Assembly: GCF_019222765.1 (NCBI RefSeq)
Contig: NZ_CP078145.1
Coordinates: forward strand, 6,448,001 to 6,512,000
Length of the DNA stretch: 64,000 bases
Origin: Nocardia iowensis
GTDB taxonomy: Bacteria; Actinomycetota; Actinomycetes; Mycobacteriales; Mycobacteriaceae
Direction: 5' to 3'
The translations under genes and the position numbers were made by a program. The notes under the pieces are model-generated. The model was not told the DNA's origin. It did no database searches and saw only the letters and a list, made by a program, of their open reading frames with translations. Positions 1-9,407 of the stretch are shown in pieces (position 1 is the stretch's first letter; each line of letters begins with the position of its first letter).

Positions 1-978
1 CTCGCGGCGCTGCACGCGCCGGAGGCGATGGCGTCGGTTCGCGCGATCTGGGATCGCCCGGATCAGCATCGCGACGTCAAACGCGCGGTCGTCTTCGCCT
101 GTCGCTGGCTGCTGGCGCACGAGGATGCCTGGCAGATCTTGGCCGAGGCGGCACACGACCCGGCGGTGGCGGGCGAGACACTGAATCTCGCGCCCGCGCT
201 GCTGCCGATTCCGCAGCGGCGCAGGATGGCCGAGCTGGTGCGGGACATGGCGGGCGGCGCCGATGTGCAACTCGCGACTCAGGCGATGCGGGTGCTGGGT
301 GGGTGGCATCGCTGGGCTCCCGCCGATACCGGCGACCTGGTGGTGCGCAGGCTCGCCGACCTCGGCGAGGCGGGACTGTGGCGACAAGCGGCGCAGGTGC
401 TCGTCGGCGGCGGCTTCCTGGCGGCGATTCCGGCGGCGGTAGATCGTCTGCTCGCCGCCAAGGACGTCGTCATTTCCGGCCGTGATCTTCCTGCTCGGCA
501 ACGGCTCTCGACGCTGCTCGGCAATCTCGGCGGCGCGGCCGGACGATCGGATGCGGCGCGTGCGACCGCCGTCGCCGTTGCCGACCGACTGGCGGGCGAA
601 CCGCAGTGGCGGCGGTTTGCGATAGATCTGCTGCTGGCCCAGAACCGTTGGGCCGATGCCGCGGCGAGTGCGCGATCGATTCGGCAGGCATGTGGTCTCG
701 CCAAGGGTGCCCTGGTGCTCTACCCGGCCGAACAACTGGGGATCCAGCTGGGGCGCACCGTGCGGATGGTTGATGGCGACACCGTGTCGACAATCGCCAA
801 CGACCTCGCCGCCGAGGTGGACACCGCGACAGCGCTGGCCGCCGTGGCACTGATCGCTCAGGGCGGCGGTCACTTCGGCTGGACGCCAACCTGGGTGGCC
901 CTGCTCGCCCGAATGCGGACGCATGAGCAGCACGATGTCCGTACGGCTGCGCACGAAATCTTCACTGCTGCTGAATAA
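1..978 (+). CDS. Hypothetical alpha-helical protein, 5' end outside window
   Basis: The reading frame is open from base 1, nine codons before its first ATG at 28, so the gene probably starts upstream of the window and only the C-terminal part, about 325 residues, is visible. It is rich in Ala, Leu and Arg. Successive predicted helices carry repeated LAxL and RRLADLG-type patterns, as in HEAT or TPR-like scaffolds, but I recognise no catalytic motif and no membrane segment. It ends with TAA. The function is unknown; the helical-repeat description is inferred from composition only. Confidence 0.55.
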   Translation, partial: LAALHAPEAMASVRAIWDRPDQHRDVKRAVVFACRWLLAHEDAWQILAEAAHDPAVAGETLNLAPALLPIPQRRRMAELVRDMAGGADVQLATQAMRVLGGWHRWAPADTGDLVVRRLADLGEAGLWRQAAQVLVGGGFLAAIPAAVDRLLAAKDVVISGRDLPARQRLSTLLGNLGGAAGRSDAARATAVAVADRLAGEPQWRRFAIDLLLAQNRWADAAASARSIRQACGLAKGALVLYPAEQLGIQLGRTVRMVDGDTVSTIANDLAAEVDTATALAAVALIAQGGGHFGWTPTWVALLARMRTHEQHDVRTAAHEIFTAAE

Positions 979-1197
979 TTGGAACGCCGAACAGACTCCC
1001 CAGCGGGCGTGCCGCGCCAGTCGACCACGCGGCACGCCGGGCGGGGCGCCCCGTTGCGCCCGCCGTCACTGTGCCGGCGACGTGATCGTCCAGATGGAGC
1101 CACTGGTCGGATGACTACGCCTGGGACGTCGCCTATCGGGCAAGTGACGCTACCGGGGCAGTGTCACTATCGCGGTGGAATCCGTCGTTCGAGAGGA

Positions 1198-1641
1198 TCA
1201 TTGTTCCGGCAATCGGCGGCGGCCACCGGCCACGTCGGTTACCAAATCAGTGTACCCATCAACAAGTTCTGCCAGGTGGTACCAGTGTTTATGGGTATTG
1301 TCACTGCGCACACCCTCGACGTCGATCGCTTGGTTCGCGTCCACCCAGCTACGCGCCATTCGGTCCACCACCGCACCGAGGCTTTCCGTATGCAGCAACG
1401 CACCGTTGCGATGTTGCGGTATCTCCTTGCCGATCCAGTCATTGATATCGTCGACGAGTTCACTTCGGCGGCAGTCGATTTCCACGATCAGCGCGGCGTC
1501 GCGCACCTGCTGCCTGCGCGCGTGCAGTTCGGCGAGCGCATGCGCGGACCGCAGCATTTCCCGATCTTGGAAACGACGTCCTTGAAAGGCACACAATAAT
1601 TGCGGAGCTGTCGGCAGCACACCTATCGTTGGCGCGCTCAT
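1198..1641 (-). CDS. DUF4254 domain-containing protein
   Basis: This 147-residue protein shares a layout with the gene at 9909-10361. Both have an N-terminal AAHELAxLH-like helix, an IDxRRxxLVxxIDxW segment, a TVGxxVDRxA segment and a C-terminal AELVDGYxDLxxDVxxGxRRLP motif. Those features mark the actinobacterial DUF4254 family, which has no known reaction. The protein is all helical, with no signal peptide. The ATG at 1641 follows a short GGGGTC stretch. Having two divergent copies within 9 kb suggests lineage-specific expansion. Only the family is assigned. Confidence 0.7.
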   Translation of the reverse strand: MSAPTIGVLPTAPQLLCAFQGRRFQDREMLRSAHALAELHARRQQVRDAALIVEIDCRRSELVDDINDWIGKEIPQHRNGALLHTESLGAVVDRMARSWVDANQAIDVEGVRSDNTHKHWYHLAELVDGYTDLVTDVAGGRRRLPEQ

Positions 1642-2085
1642 CGCCAGACCCCGAGTTCACCCGACACCAACGCGCTTTGTAGCAACATAATTGGCTCTCG
1701 ATTCGGTTATCCCGGTCATCGGATCGGTTGTTCACAACTAAGCTAGCTGGATCATGCTCTTACAGATGCAAGAACGCAAGAGTGCGTCTGCATTGCTGCG
1801 AGCCCTGCGTTCGGACATCGCGTGAGCGGCCTCTCCCCCAGTTGGACAACAGGTTCTACGCCGCATGAGCGGGAGTGTCGCCGATGATCTAGGGCGATCC
1901 GGAATGCTGGATTCGCCCGCGCGATCGTGCACGTAGCGGGCCTGCGATCAGTGGCCACCGCGAATCCTGGTGAGCACTCAACAGCGCTAGCAGAGGTGGC
2001 CAGTCGGTTGCTCGCTATCACCACTGCCTTCGGTTTTCGCCCAGCACACGTGTCAAGACCGGTTACGTCCTGCGCCGGAGGATGT
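1642..2085. other. Intergenic stretch without a convincing gene
   Basis: About 440 bases lie between the DUF4254 start and the RNase stop, with lower GC than their surroundings around 1680-1760. Open frames here do not resemble any protein family and lack a ribosome site. The DUF4254 promoter should lie at the left end; I cannot point to -35/-10 boxes with confidence. Confidence 0.5.
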
Positions 2086-2514
2086 TCAGCGCATTCGAGT
2101 GAACGTGGCGTAGTGATCACCGGTGTACCACGCGGACCTGTCACTTCCGGTGACGATGCGTTCGGCATCACGGGTCTGCCCGGGCTTCTTGATATTGACG
2201 TCCCACTCTTGATAAGTGATCGGCCTTCCCGCCCCATCGGTGCGCGGCAACGTCCCCTCACGATTCGACCAGGTACCACCGCCTTTGGTGCCCGAGCCGT
2301 CATTCGGCGGCCACGTGCCCGCATCGATCCTGGCGAGTGTGTCCCAGGCCCGTTGCGGGACAGCGGCCCCGAGCAGCGTGATCGATTCCGTCTGCACGGG
2401 CCGCACATGCTGCTCCTGCGTCCCCGTCGACAGCCCGAACACCAACGTCAAGGCCGCCGCCACTACGGCGAGGAGGTGCACTAGTCGCTTCGCTGTCGAT
2501 CCCGCCCCAGTCAT
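2086..2514 (-). CDS. Secreted guanyl-specific ribonuclease (RNase Sa/barnase type)
   Basis: The protein is 142 residues from the ATG at 2514. It starts with a signal peptide (basic TAKR followed by a Leu/Val/Ala-rich segment) and ends with a microbial RNase domain. The RNase Sa signature is clear: W-S-N-R-E-x-x-L-P, then YQEW containing the general base Glu, then RIVTGSD with Arg, then YTGDHYATF with the catalytic His. Such enzymes cut single-stranded RNA after guanosine outside the cell. Unlike Streptomyces RNase Sa there is no cysteine in the mature part, so the usual disulfide is missing. No barstar-like inhibitor gene is adjacent. A frame extension to 2595 is possible but would precede the signal peptide. 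Confidence 0.85.
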   Translation of the reverse strand: MTGAGSTAKRLVHLLAVVAAALTLVFGLSTGTQEQHVRPVQTESITLLGAAVPQRAWDTLARIDAGTWPPNDGSGTKGGGTWSNREGTLPRTDGAGRPITYQEWDVNIKKPGQTRDAERIVTGSDRSAWYTGDHYATFTRMR

Positions 2515-2640
2515 GACGGTGAACCTACGTGCCCAAACCGAATTCCAGGTTTCGCCAGGTTTCGACTCCGTGAAGGATTGGTGCCGGACAAACACTTTCG
2601 CCGGTGCTTACCCCGACTGATTTCCGGGCCGCCGCGTCGC

Positions 2641-3219
2641 CTAGGCCCCGCGCTCGGACTGCCGGTATCGGAGGAGCTGGTCGAGCTGGTCCGCGACTCG
2701 CTCGAGCGGGGTTATCGAACGCGCGGCGATGCACATGACGACCGCGCCTTCGATGGCGGCGACCGCGGTGGTCGCCAGGGACGCCGCCATCGGGGCATCG
2801 AAACCCTCGGCGGTCAACTGCTCGGCGATCAGCGTCTCCCAACGGGCGAAGACCTCGGCGGCGATGGCCGGTGCCGCGGGCACCTCCGATCCCGACAGTG
2901 CCGCCGCGACCACCGGGCAGCCGGCGGTGAAGTCGGCGGCGACCAGCGTGTCTTTCCACATCTGCACGAAGGCGGCGAGCCGAGCCGCCGACGTGCCGGA
3001 CCCCTCGGTCGCGGTGATGGCCGCGGCCATTACCTCGCCCGCTGTCCTCGTCGCTTCCTCGATCAGCTGCTGCTTGCCGCGCGGAAAGTTCTGATAGACG
3101 GAGCGGCGGGCGGTGTTGCTGTGCGCGAGGAGTTCGGTCATGCCGGTGCCCGCGACGCCGTGTCGGCGAATCAGATCAATGGCACCCATGATGAGCCGCT
3201 CACGGGGACGCATCGTCAT
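2641..3219 (-). CDS. TetR/AcrR family transcriptional regulator (LmrA/YxaF-like)
   Basis: This 192-residue regulator has an N-terminal TetR helix-turn-helix (residues 5-55; ARRSVYQNFPRGKQQLI is the recognition-helix region) and a C-terminal ligand-binding domain of the LmrA/YxaF type with the GCPVVAAALSG segment. It is transcribed away from the FAD oxidoreductase at 3340, and the 120-base gap between them is the likely shared operator region. By analogy with divergent TetR pairs it probably represses that enzyme. The ATG at 3219 follows AAGGTGCG. The ligand is unknown. Confidence 0.85.
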   Translation of the reverse strand: MTMRPRERLIMGAIDLIRRHGVAGTGMTELLAHSNTARRSVYQNFPRGKQQLIEEATRTAGEVMAAAITATEGSGTSAARLAAFVQMWKDTLVAADFTAGCPVVAAALSGSEVPAAPAIAAEVFARWETLIAEQLTAEGFDAPMAASLATTAVAAIEGAVVMCIAARSITPLERVADQLDQLLRYRQSERGA

Positions 3220-3339
3220 GGTCGCACCTTACCCATCCCTCTCTTGCGGTAGACCGATCATGCTACTACATTGGGTCACCCGTAACTCTTCGTAACAGGA
3301 AAATTCAGCTGATCAGCGTGGCACGACCAAGGAGGACAC

Positions 3340-5088
3340 ATGACCGCTCTCGTCGGGCAGGATTCGACGGCCACCGACCGCACGTTCGATGCGATCGTCG
3401 TCGGCTCGGGAATGGGCGGCATGACCGCCGCGGCGTACTTGGCGGCGGCGGGCAAACGCACCCTGGTGCTCGAGGCCTACGACGTGATCGGCGGCTGCAC
3501 GCATGCCTTCCGGCGCGCGGGGAAGTGGGAATTCGATGTCGGGGTGCACTACCTGGGTGACTGCGGGCCGAACGGGCAGATCCCGACCATCCTGCGCGGC
3601 GTCGGACTGGACAAGAAGATCGAGTTCCGGCCGCTTGACCCCAACGGTTTCGACACCATCGTCTTTCCCGACCTGACTCTGAAGATCCCGCGCGGCTGGG
3701 ACAACTATCAGCACAACCTGATCGAGGCGTTTCCCGCCGAAGCACGAAAGATCCGCAGGGTGGTCGCCATTCTGCGGCGGATCGGTACGAGCATCGATCA
3801 CAGCCGCACCCCGGCCTCGCTGCTCGGTAACGCGAAGTTCTTGCTCGCGGCCGGAATTCACGCGCCGTGGGCGATGGTTCCGCTGACGCAGTTGCTGAAC
3901 GCGCATCGGCTCACCTCCGGACTCAAAGCCGCGATGTCGGTGCAGTACGGCACCTACGCCAGCCCGCCGCATCGGACCCCGGTCGCCGTGCACGCCTTCA
4001 TGCTGCAGAACTTCCTCAGCGACGGCGCCTGGTTCCCCAAGGGCGGCGGACAGGTGCTCTCCGCCCGGCTCGGCGAGGTGGTCGTCGCCAACGGCGGGCA
4101 GATCCGGACGCGGTCGGCGGTGCGGCGAATCCTGGTGGCAGACAAGACGGTAACCGGCGTAGAGCTCGACGACGGCAGCCGATTCACCGCCCCGATCGTG
4201 GTCTCCAACGCCGACATCAAGAAGACCTACCTGGAGCTGGTAGGTCGAAAGCACCTGCGCGCCACCACCATCGCCCGGGCCCAACGGTTGCGGATGTCGC
4301 AGTCGTTCTTCAACTGCTACCTCGGCGTCGACATCGACCTGAGCACCCGGATCGACAACACCAACTTCTACTCGGTGCCGACCGCCGAAGATGTCACCTC
4401 GCTATTCCAGGATCTGGCCGAGAACAAGGCGGGCTACACCAAGGACGAGCGCATCGAGCAGGCGCGAAAGAGGTTGCCCGCGTACGTCAGCGTGACCACG
4501 ACCAAGGACCCCGACAACCCGCACGGCGCCCCGGCCGGTTCCTCGGTGCTCGAGGTGATGACGCTCGCGCCCGCCGAACCGGAATTCTGGGGCTTGGCCG
4601 AGTGGCCCGCCGTCGGCGACGACAGCTACCAGCGCAACCCCGAATACCTCCGAATGAAGGAGGGGTTCATCGAGCTCATGATCGCGCGAGTCGCCGAGGT
4701 CATCCCCGGCATCGAGGAGCATATCGTGTGGCGCGAGGGAGCCACCCCGCTGACCCAGCACCGCTACACCCGTTCCAGCAGCGGCACCCCGTACGGCCTC
4801 GAAATGTCCATCACCCAATTCGGGCCATTCCGTCCGGGCGTGCGCACCGAAATCAGCGGCCTGTTCCTGTGTGGCGCGAGCACCGCGTGGGGTCCCGCCG
4901 TCGAGAGCGCGATGCTGTCCGGCCTGCACGCCGCGGGTGCGGCGTGTGGGCGCGACCTGGACCAGGAGATCCGCGCCGGTCACGTCCTCGGCCTCGTCGA
5001 CGACAGCGAAGACCCCGCGGGCTGGGAGCCGCTCGCGGCAGCCAAAAAGCTCGCCGTTCGCACCGCCCGTCTTGCCGCTCGATCCTGA
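3340..5088 (+). CDS. NAD(P)/FAD-dependent oxidoreductase, phytoene desaturase/retinol saturase-like
   Basis: The protein is 582 residues. The N-terminal Rossmann motif (VVGSGMGGMTAAAYL, residues 22-36) followed by LEAYDVIGG binds FAD. The C-terminal GLFLCGASTAWGPAVESAM is the second FAD-contact motif of the CrtI/carotenoid isomerase/retinol saturase group. These enzymes oxidise, reduce or isomerise conjugated isoprenoid or lipid substrates. No other carotenoid gene is nearby, so the substrate is open. The start is well supported by AAGGAGGA seven bases before the ATG. A TetR gene lies divergently upstream and probably controls it. Confidence 0.85.
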   Translation: MTALVGQDSTATDRTFDAIVVGSGMGGMTAAAYLAAAGKRTLVLEAYDVIGGCTHAFRRAGKWEFDVGVHYLGDCGPNGQIPTILRGVGLDKKIEFRPLDPNGFDTIVFPDLTLKIPRGWDNYQHNLIEAFPAEARKIRRVVAILRRIGTSIDHSRTPASLLGNAKFLLAAGIHAPWAMVPLTQLLNAHRLTSGLKAAMSVQYGTYASPPHRTPVAVHAFMLQNFLSDGAWFPKGGGQVLSARLGEVVVANGGQIRTRSAVRRILVADKTVTGVELDDGSRFTAPIVVSNADIKKTYLELVGRKHLRATTIARAQRLRMSQSFFNCYLGVDIDLSTRIDNTNFYSVPTAEDVTSLFQDLAENKAGYTKDERIEQARKRLPAYVSVTTTKDPDNPHGAPAGSSVLEVMTLAPAEPEFWGLAEWPAVGDDSYQRNPEYLRMKEGFIELMIARVAEVIPGIEEHIVWREGATPLTQHRYTRSSSGTPYGLEMSITQFGPFRPGVRTEISGLFLCGASTAWGPAVESAMLSGLHAAGAACGRDLDQEIRAGHVLGLVDDSEDPAGWEPLAAAKKLAVRTARLAARS

Positions 5089-5214
5089 ACGCCCTACCCG
5101 CGCACCGCCCTTTACATCTTCCGTAATAGCCGCGGCTGAACCGAAAACCTTGGACCTCAGGGCGATCGCAAGCGGTAGGCTCTGGCCTACGAACACACCG
5201 AAAGGGGTGTTGTC

Positions 5215-6075
5215 ATGGCAGGTAAGCGCACCGTCCTGACCGTTCGGCTGCGCCGGTTGGCGGCGATGCTGCAAGAGATGCGCGAGAATGCCGAACTCAG
5301 CAAGGAAGAAGTGAGTTCGAAGACCGGCATCAATGTCACCACGCTGTATCGGATCGAGACCGCGCAGGCTCGGCCGCAGCGGCGCACCCTGCAGGCGATG
5401 CTCGATCTATACGGCGTGACCGAGGAGAAGCGCGAAGACGCCATCGAGTTGCTGTCGGACGCGCTCAAGCCCGGAATGTCGCGGGCGTACGAGGGCAGCG
5501 TCTCGGAGGTGTACGCGGCGTATATCAATTTCGAGGCCGAGGCGCTGTCCGCGCGGCACTACCAGACCTCCACCATCCCGGGGCTACTCCAGACCATGGA
5601 ATACGCGACGGCGGTCATCGACACCTCGATGCCGAAGGTGGAGGCATCGGTCATGGAGGACCGGGCACGCGCCAGGATGGATCGCGCCGCCAACCTGACC
5701 AAGGACGACCCGCTCGAGCTGTGGGTGGTGATGGACGAGGCGGCCATCCGGCGCACCGTCGGCGGACCCGCCGTCATGCGCGGTCAACTGGATCGGCTGC
5801 TCCAGGAAACCAAGCGCAAGAACGTGATCCTGCAGATCTTGCCGTTCGACGCGGGCGCCCATCCCGGCATGGCCGGCTCGTTCACGCTGTTGGACTTCCC
5901 CGACCCGGCCGACCCGGAACTGGTGTACGTGGAGGGCATCGCCGGCGATGAACTGATCGAGGGACATCCCGAGATCCGGCGCTTCGGCGTCATCTTCGAC
6001 CAGTTGCGCGCCATGGCGCTGAGCCCGCGCGATTCCGCGGCGATGATCACCGACGCCGCCGCCCGGATGGGTTAA
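5215..6075 (+). CDS. XRE-type helix-turn-helix protein with DUF5753 (Scr1-like antitoxin/regulator)
   Basis: The protein is 286 residues. An XRE helix-turn-helix occupies residues 12-70 (ELSKEEVSSKTGINVTTLYRIE). It is followed by the large DUF5753 domain, with the typical YQTSTIPGLLQT, RAxxRMDR and NVILQILPFDAGAHPGM patterns. This family is common in Nocardia and Streptomyces, normally with a small DUF397 partner, which is not seen here. AAAGGGG precedes the ATG. The stop overlaps the stop of the convergent ABC permease by four bases. Confidence 0.88.
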   Translation: MAGKRTVLTVRLRRLAAMLQEMRENAELSKEEVSSKTGINVTTLYRIETAQARPQRRTLQAMLDLYGVTEEKREDAIELLSDALKPGMSRAYEGSVSEVYAAYINFEAEALSARHYQTSTIPGLLQTMEYATAVIDTSMPKVEASVMEDRARARMDRAANLTKDDPLELWVVMDEAAIRRTVGGPAVMRGQLDRLLQETKRKNVILQILPFDAGAHPGMAGSFTLLDFPDPADPELVYVEGIAGDELIEGHPEIRRFGVIFDQLRAMALSPRDSAAMITDAAARMG

Positions 6076-6902
6076 CGCCGGCTGGCCCGCCGGTAGCCGA
6101 CCGCGGCGGGCACCGCGAACACCACGATCGCACCGACCGACCACGCCACCGTGGCCAGGAGTGCGGTGCGGACCGGCCCGCCGAGCGACAGCCCGCGCAT
6201 GGCGTCGATCGCGTAGGTCATCGGCTGGTGCGCGACGATCGGCTGGGCCCAACGGGGATACGCGGTCAACGGGACGAAGCCGGTGCTGAAGAACATCATG
6301 ATCGACGACCCCAGCGAAACCGCTTCCACCAGAGCCGCTTTCGCACTGAACACCGCGACCGCCGTGACCAGCGTCGCGAAGCCGAGCCCATACAGTAGCG
6401 GCACACCGAACAGCGCGATCCCGGCGAGCACGCCCTGTTCGAACCGAAAGCCGAGCAGCACGCCCACCGCGAACAACACGGTGGTGCACAACAGAATTCG
6501 GGCCCCTTCGGCGAGGATCCGCGAGGCAAGGCCGGACGCGCGATGCACCGGCAGCACCCACAACCGGGCCAGCAGACCCTGATCGCGCTCCCGCCCCAGG
6601 GTGATCGCACTGGCCAGCGACCCCGACATCACGCCGACCAGTGCCACCATCGGCACCGAGCCATAGAGCGCACTCGCTCCGGAGAACGTCGAAACCTGCT
6701 TGCCGAGCACGGTATTCAGCACGATCAGGAGCAAGGCCGGGAACACCAGCGATTGCACCAGCGTCAACGGGTCACGCCACCACCGCAGTAGCAGCCGCCG
6801 GGTCTGAATGACGGTCTGCGGCAGGAACAACCGCCAGGTCTCGGTCCGGCCGCGCACGATCGGCAGATCGGCGGCCGCGGCACGGGTGTCCGTCGTGGTC
6901 AT
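6072..6902 (-). CDS. ABC-2 type transporter permease (DrrB/DrrC-like)
   Basis: The protein is 276 residues. About 50 cytoplasmic residues, including an ETWRLFLPQTVIQTRRLLLRWWRDP start typical of DrrB/DrrC, are followed by six hydrophobic segments. An LGRERDQGLLARLWVLPVHR motif after the second segment is characteristic of ABC-2 permeases. It would form an efflux channel with the preceding gene; their start and stop overlap (ATGA at 6899-6902), implying coupled translation. No ATP-binding subunit is encoded in this operon or next to it, which is unusual. The substrate is unknown. Confidence 0.85.
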   Translation of the reverse strand: MTTTDTRAAAADLPIVRGRTETWRLFLPQTVIQTRRLLLRWWRDPLTLVQSLVFPALLLIVLNTVLGKQVSTFSGASALYGSVPMVALVGVMSGSLASAITLGRERDQGLLARLWVLPVHRASGLASRILAEGARILLCTTVLFAVGVLLGFRFEQGVLAGIALFGVPLLYGLGFATLVTAVAVFSAKAALVEAVSLGSSIMMFFSTGFVPLTAYPRWAQPIVAHQPMTYAIDAMRGLSLGGPVRTALLATVAWSVGAIVVFAVPAAVGYRRASRR

Positions 6903-7714
6903 GCCGACCTCCGTGTGGCCACCACTACGCCGAGTGCGCCGAACACCACGAGTATCCCCACCGCCCAGGCCAAGCCGGGTCCGAGGACCGACCAGCCGAC
7001 GACTCCCGCGTTGCCGCTGGAATCACCGGCCAGCGCGCGCAACCCGTAGACGAACTGCGACACCGGCTGGTTGCGGGCGAACAACTGGAGCCAGGACGGG
7101 AATTGGTGCGCGGGCGCGATACCGGTGGACACCAAGCCGAGGATCAGCTGCGGGAAGATCAACACCTGGGTGATCGCCTCGGGATTCTTGGCGAGACTGC
7201 CGATCAGGTCCGCGCCGAGACACAATGCCAACGCCACCAGCAGCGAGAACGCCAGGAATCCGACCGTGTCCCACCAACTTCCGTAGAACTCGACGCCGAT
7301 CACCAGGCCGCACACCACCGCGACAGCCAGCGCGATCACGGCGCGGTACATGGCGGCGGTGATTCGCGCCGCCAACGGCACCGCCGCGGGCATCGGCAGC
7401 GAACCGAATCGCACGGTGAGCCCGTCCTCGGCGTCGCTGGCCGCGCGAAACGCGGCGGACGTCGCGCAGAAGGCCACCGCCTGCATCACGATCATCGGCA
7501 TGAGGAATTGTGCGTAACTGCTGAGCCCGTGCCCGTATCCGCTCATCACCAGATTGAGCGGCACGTAAAAGCCCAGGGTGAACACGGTAGGCGCGACCAC
7601 GGCGGTCACCAGTTCGCCGTTGCGCCACGACGGCCGGATCAGGCGGCAGGTCAGCACCCACCATTGGGCGACCACCCCGATCCTCGGCCGCGCCGCGACC
7701 GTCAGCAGGCTCAT
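6899..7714 (-). CDS. ABC-2 type transporter permease, first gene of a two-permease operon
   Basis: The protein is 271 residues from the ATG at 7714, which has AGGATGAGAG upstream; an open extension to 7828 lacks a ribosome site. It has six predicted membrane segments and an AASDAEDGLTVRFGSLPMP loop equivalent to the ABC-2 motif of the next gene. It resembles daunorubicin/PDIM-type DrrB/DrrC permeases that pair with a DrrA ATPase. That ATPase is not nearby, so one encoded elsewhere must energise the pair if they work. Confidence 0.83.
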   Translation of the reverse strand: MSLLTVAARPRIGVVAQWWVLTCRLIRPSWRNGELVTAVVAPTVFTLGFYVPLNLVMSGYGHGLSSYAQFLMPMIVMQAVAFCATSAAFRAASDAEDGLTVRFGSLPMPAAVPLAARITAAMYRAVIALAVAVVCGLVIGVEFYGSWWDTVGFLAFSLLVALALCLGADLIGSLAKNPEAITQVLIFPQLILGLVSTGIAPAHQFPSWLQLFARNQPVSQFVYGLRALAGDSSGNAGVVGWSVLGPGLAWAVGILVVFGALGVVVATRRSA

Positions 7715-7931
7715 CTGCACGCTCTCATCCTGCGGATACCGGCGCCGGTTTGCCGGGAACCGGCAGTTGTCCGCATGTCGCCCGCGGTGGTCGTAGGAGA
7801 TACCGCTCCAGCGGGCTATTCGGTTCATCGAGTCGATGGTTTTCCGCCGAAAGCTAAGGTCGGTGGACTATTTTCAGAGAGATTCGGGTACTTCATCCGT
7901 CTGCCGCGAAATCTCTAGGGAGGGGAGCTCC

Positions 7932-9314
7932 ATGGCCGACGTCACCGCACAGCGGGAAGCGGAGCCGGAGCTGAAGCGGGTGATGGGCCCGTGGCTGCTG
8001 CTGTTGTTCGTGGTCGGCGACATCCTCGGCTCCTCGATCTACGCGCTCACCGGCAAGGTGGCCAACGAGGTCGGCGGCGCGGTGTGGGTGCCGTTCGTCG
8101 TCTCGTTCCTGGTCGCGCTGGTGACCGCGATGAGTTACCTGGAACTGGTCACCAAATACCCGCACGCGGCGGGCGCCGCGCTGTACACGCACAAGGCCTT
8201 CGGCATCCAGTTCCTCACCTTCATGGTGGCGTTCGCGGTGATGAGTTCCGGGATCACCTCGGCATCGACCGCATCCCGCGCCTTCGCGGCCAACTTCGGC
8301 AAGGCCTTCGACTTCGATATCGGCACCGGCGTCACGGTCACGGTGATCGCGCTGGCGTTCATGGCGGTGGTCGCGGCGATCAATCTGCGTGGCGTCAGCG
8401 AGGGCGTGAAGCTGAACGTGCTGCTCACCTGTGTCGAGCTGACCGGTCTGCTGATCGTCATCGGAATCGGCTGCTGGGCACTAGGCGTCGGCGACGGCGA
8501 TTTCAGCCGAGTCGTCGAGTTCGACACCGGCGACCGGACCGCCGTCGGCGGTGTCATCGCCGCCACCACGCTGGCCTTCTACGCGATGGTCGGCTTCGAG
8601 GACTCGGTCAATATGGCCGAGGAATGCAAACAGCCAAGCCGGATCTTCCCGAAGGTGCTGCTGGCCGGGCTCGCCATCACCGCACTCGTCTACGTGCTGG
8701 TATCGATCACCGCGATAGCGCTCGTGCCGGTCGCCCAGCTCAGCCAGGGCGACACACCGCTGCTGCAGGTGGTGCAGGTGGGCTGGCCCGCGTTCCCGAC
8801 GCATGTCTTCGCGTACATCAGCATGATCGCCGTCGCCAACACCGCACTGATCAACATGCTGATGGCAAGTCGCCTGCTCTACGGCATGGCCAGGCAGGGC
8901 GTGGTACCGCGGATACTCGGGCGGGTCCATGCCGGTCGGCGCACGCCGTATGTCGCGATCCTGTTCACCACGCTGCTCGCGCTGGGTCTGATCGCCATCG
9001 TCAGCGAGGTTCCCGAACTCGGCGGCACCACCGCGCTGCTGCTGCTCGCGGTGTTCACCATCGTGAATGTCACCGTCCTGGTGCTGCGCCGAGATCCCGT
9101 GTCGCACGAGCACTTCCGGACGCCGACGGCGCTGCCGGTGATCGGCGCGCTGACGTGCGGTTTCTTGGTGACGCCATGGACCGACCGGAATCCGCAGCAG
9201 TACGCCATCGCGGGAATCCTGCTCGCGGTCGGGGTCGTGCTGTGGGGCGTGAATCATCTGGTGATCCGATATCTGCACGCCGAACCCGCCGCCGCGGAGC
9301 CGCCGCCCAAGTAG
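7932..9314 (+). CDS. APC-family amino-acid/polyamine permease
   Basis: The protein is 460 residues with about twelve membrane segments. The first segment carries VVGDILGSSIYALTG, the substrate-carboxylate-binding glycine motif of APC transporters. The sixth carries AFYAMVGFEDSVNMAEECKQP, the other family signature. It probably takes up an amino acid or amine across the inner membrane by cation symport. The start is the ATG at 7932, preceded by GGGAGGGGAG. Upstream in-frame codons to 7836 are unlikely to be translated. It stands alone, and specificity cannot be read from the sequence. Confidence 0.85.
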   Translation: MADVTAQREAEPELKRVMGPWLLLLFVVGDILGSSIYALTGKVANEVGGAVWVPFVVSFLVALVTAMSYLELVTKYPHAAGAALYTHKAFGIQFLTFMVAFAVMSSGITSASTASRAFAANFGKAFDFDIGTGVTVTVIALAFMAVVAAINLRGVSEGVKLNVLLTCVELTGLLIVIGIGCWALGVGDGDFSRVVEFDTGDRTAVGGVIAATTLAFYAMVGFEDSVNMAEECKQPSRIFPKVLLAGLAITALVYVLVSITAIALVPVAQLSQGDTPLLQVVQVGWPAFPTHVFAYISMIAVANTALINMLMASRLLYGMARQGVVPRILGRVHAGRRTPYVAILFTTLLALGLIAIVSEVPELGGTTALLLLAVFTIVNVTVLVLRRDPVSHEHFRTPTALPVIGALTCGFLVTPWTDRNPQQYAIAGILLAVGVVLWGVNHLVIRYLHAEPAAAEPPPK

Positions 9315-9407
9315 TGGATCTTGTTATCGGGCAGTGCACCAGCTCACGTCGGGTTCGTCCGAATCACTAGGTGACTAGTGGCGGAGTCGTGAGTAATGTG
9401 AGCCGAG

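Noticed and set aside
979..1599. Long plus-strand open frame opposite the first DUF4254 gene
   Set aside because: It begins at a TTG directly after a stop, is antisense to a recognisable DUF4254 protein and shows no family resemblance.
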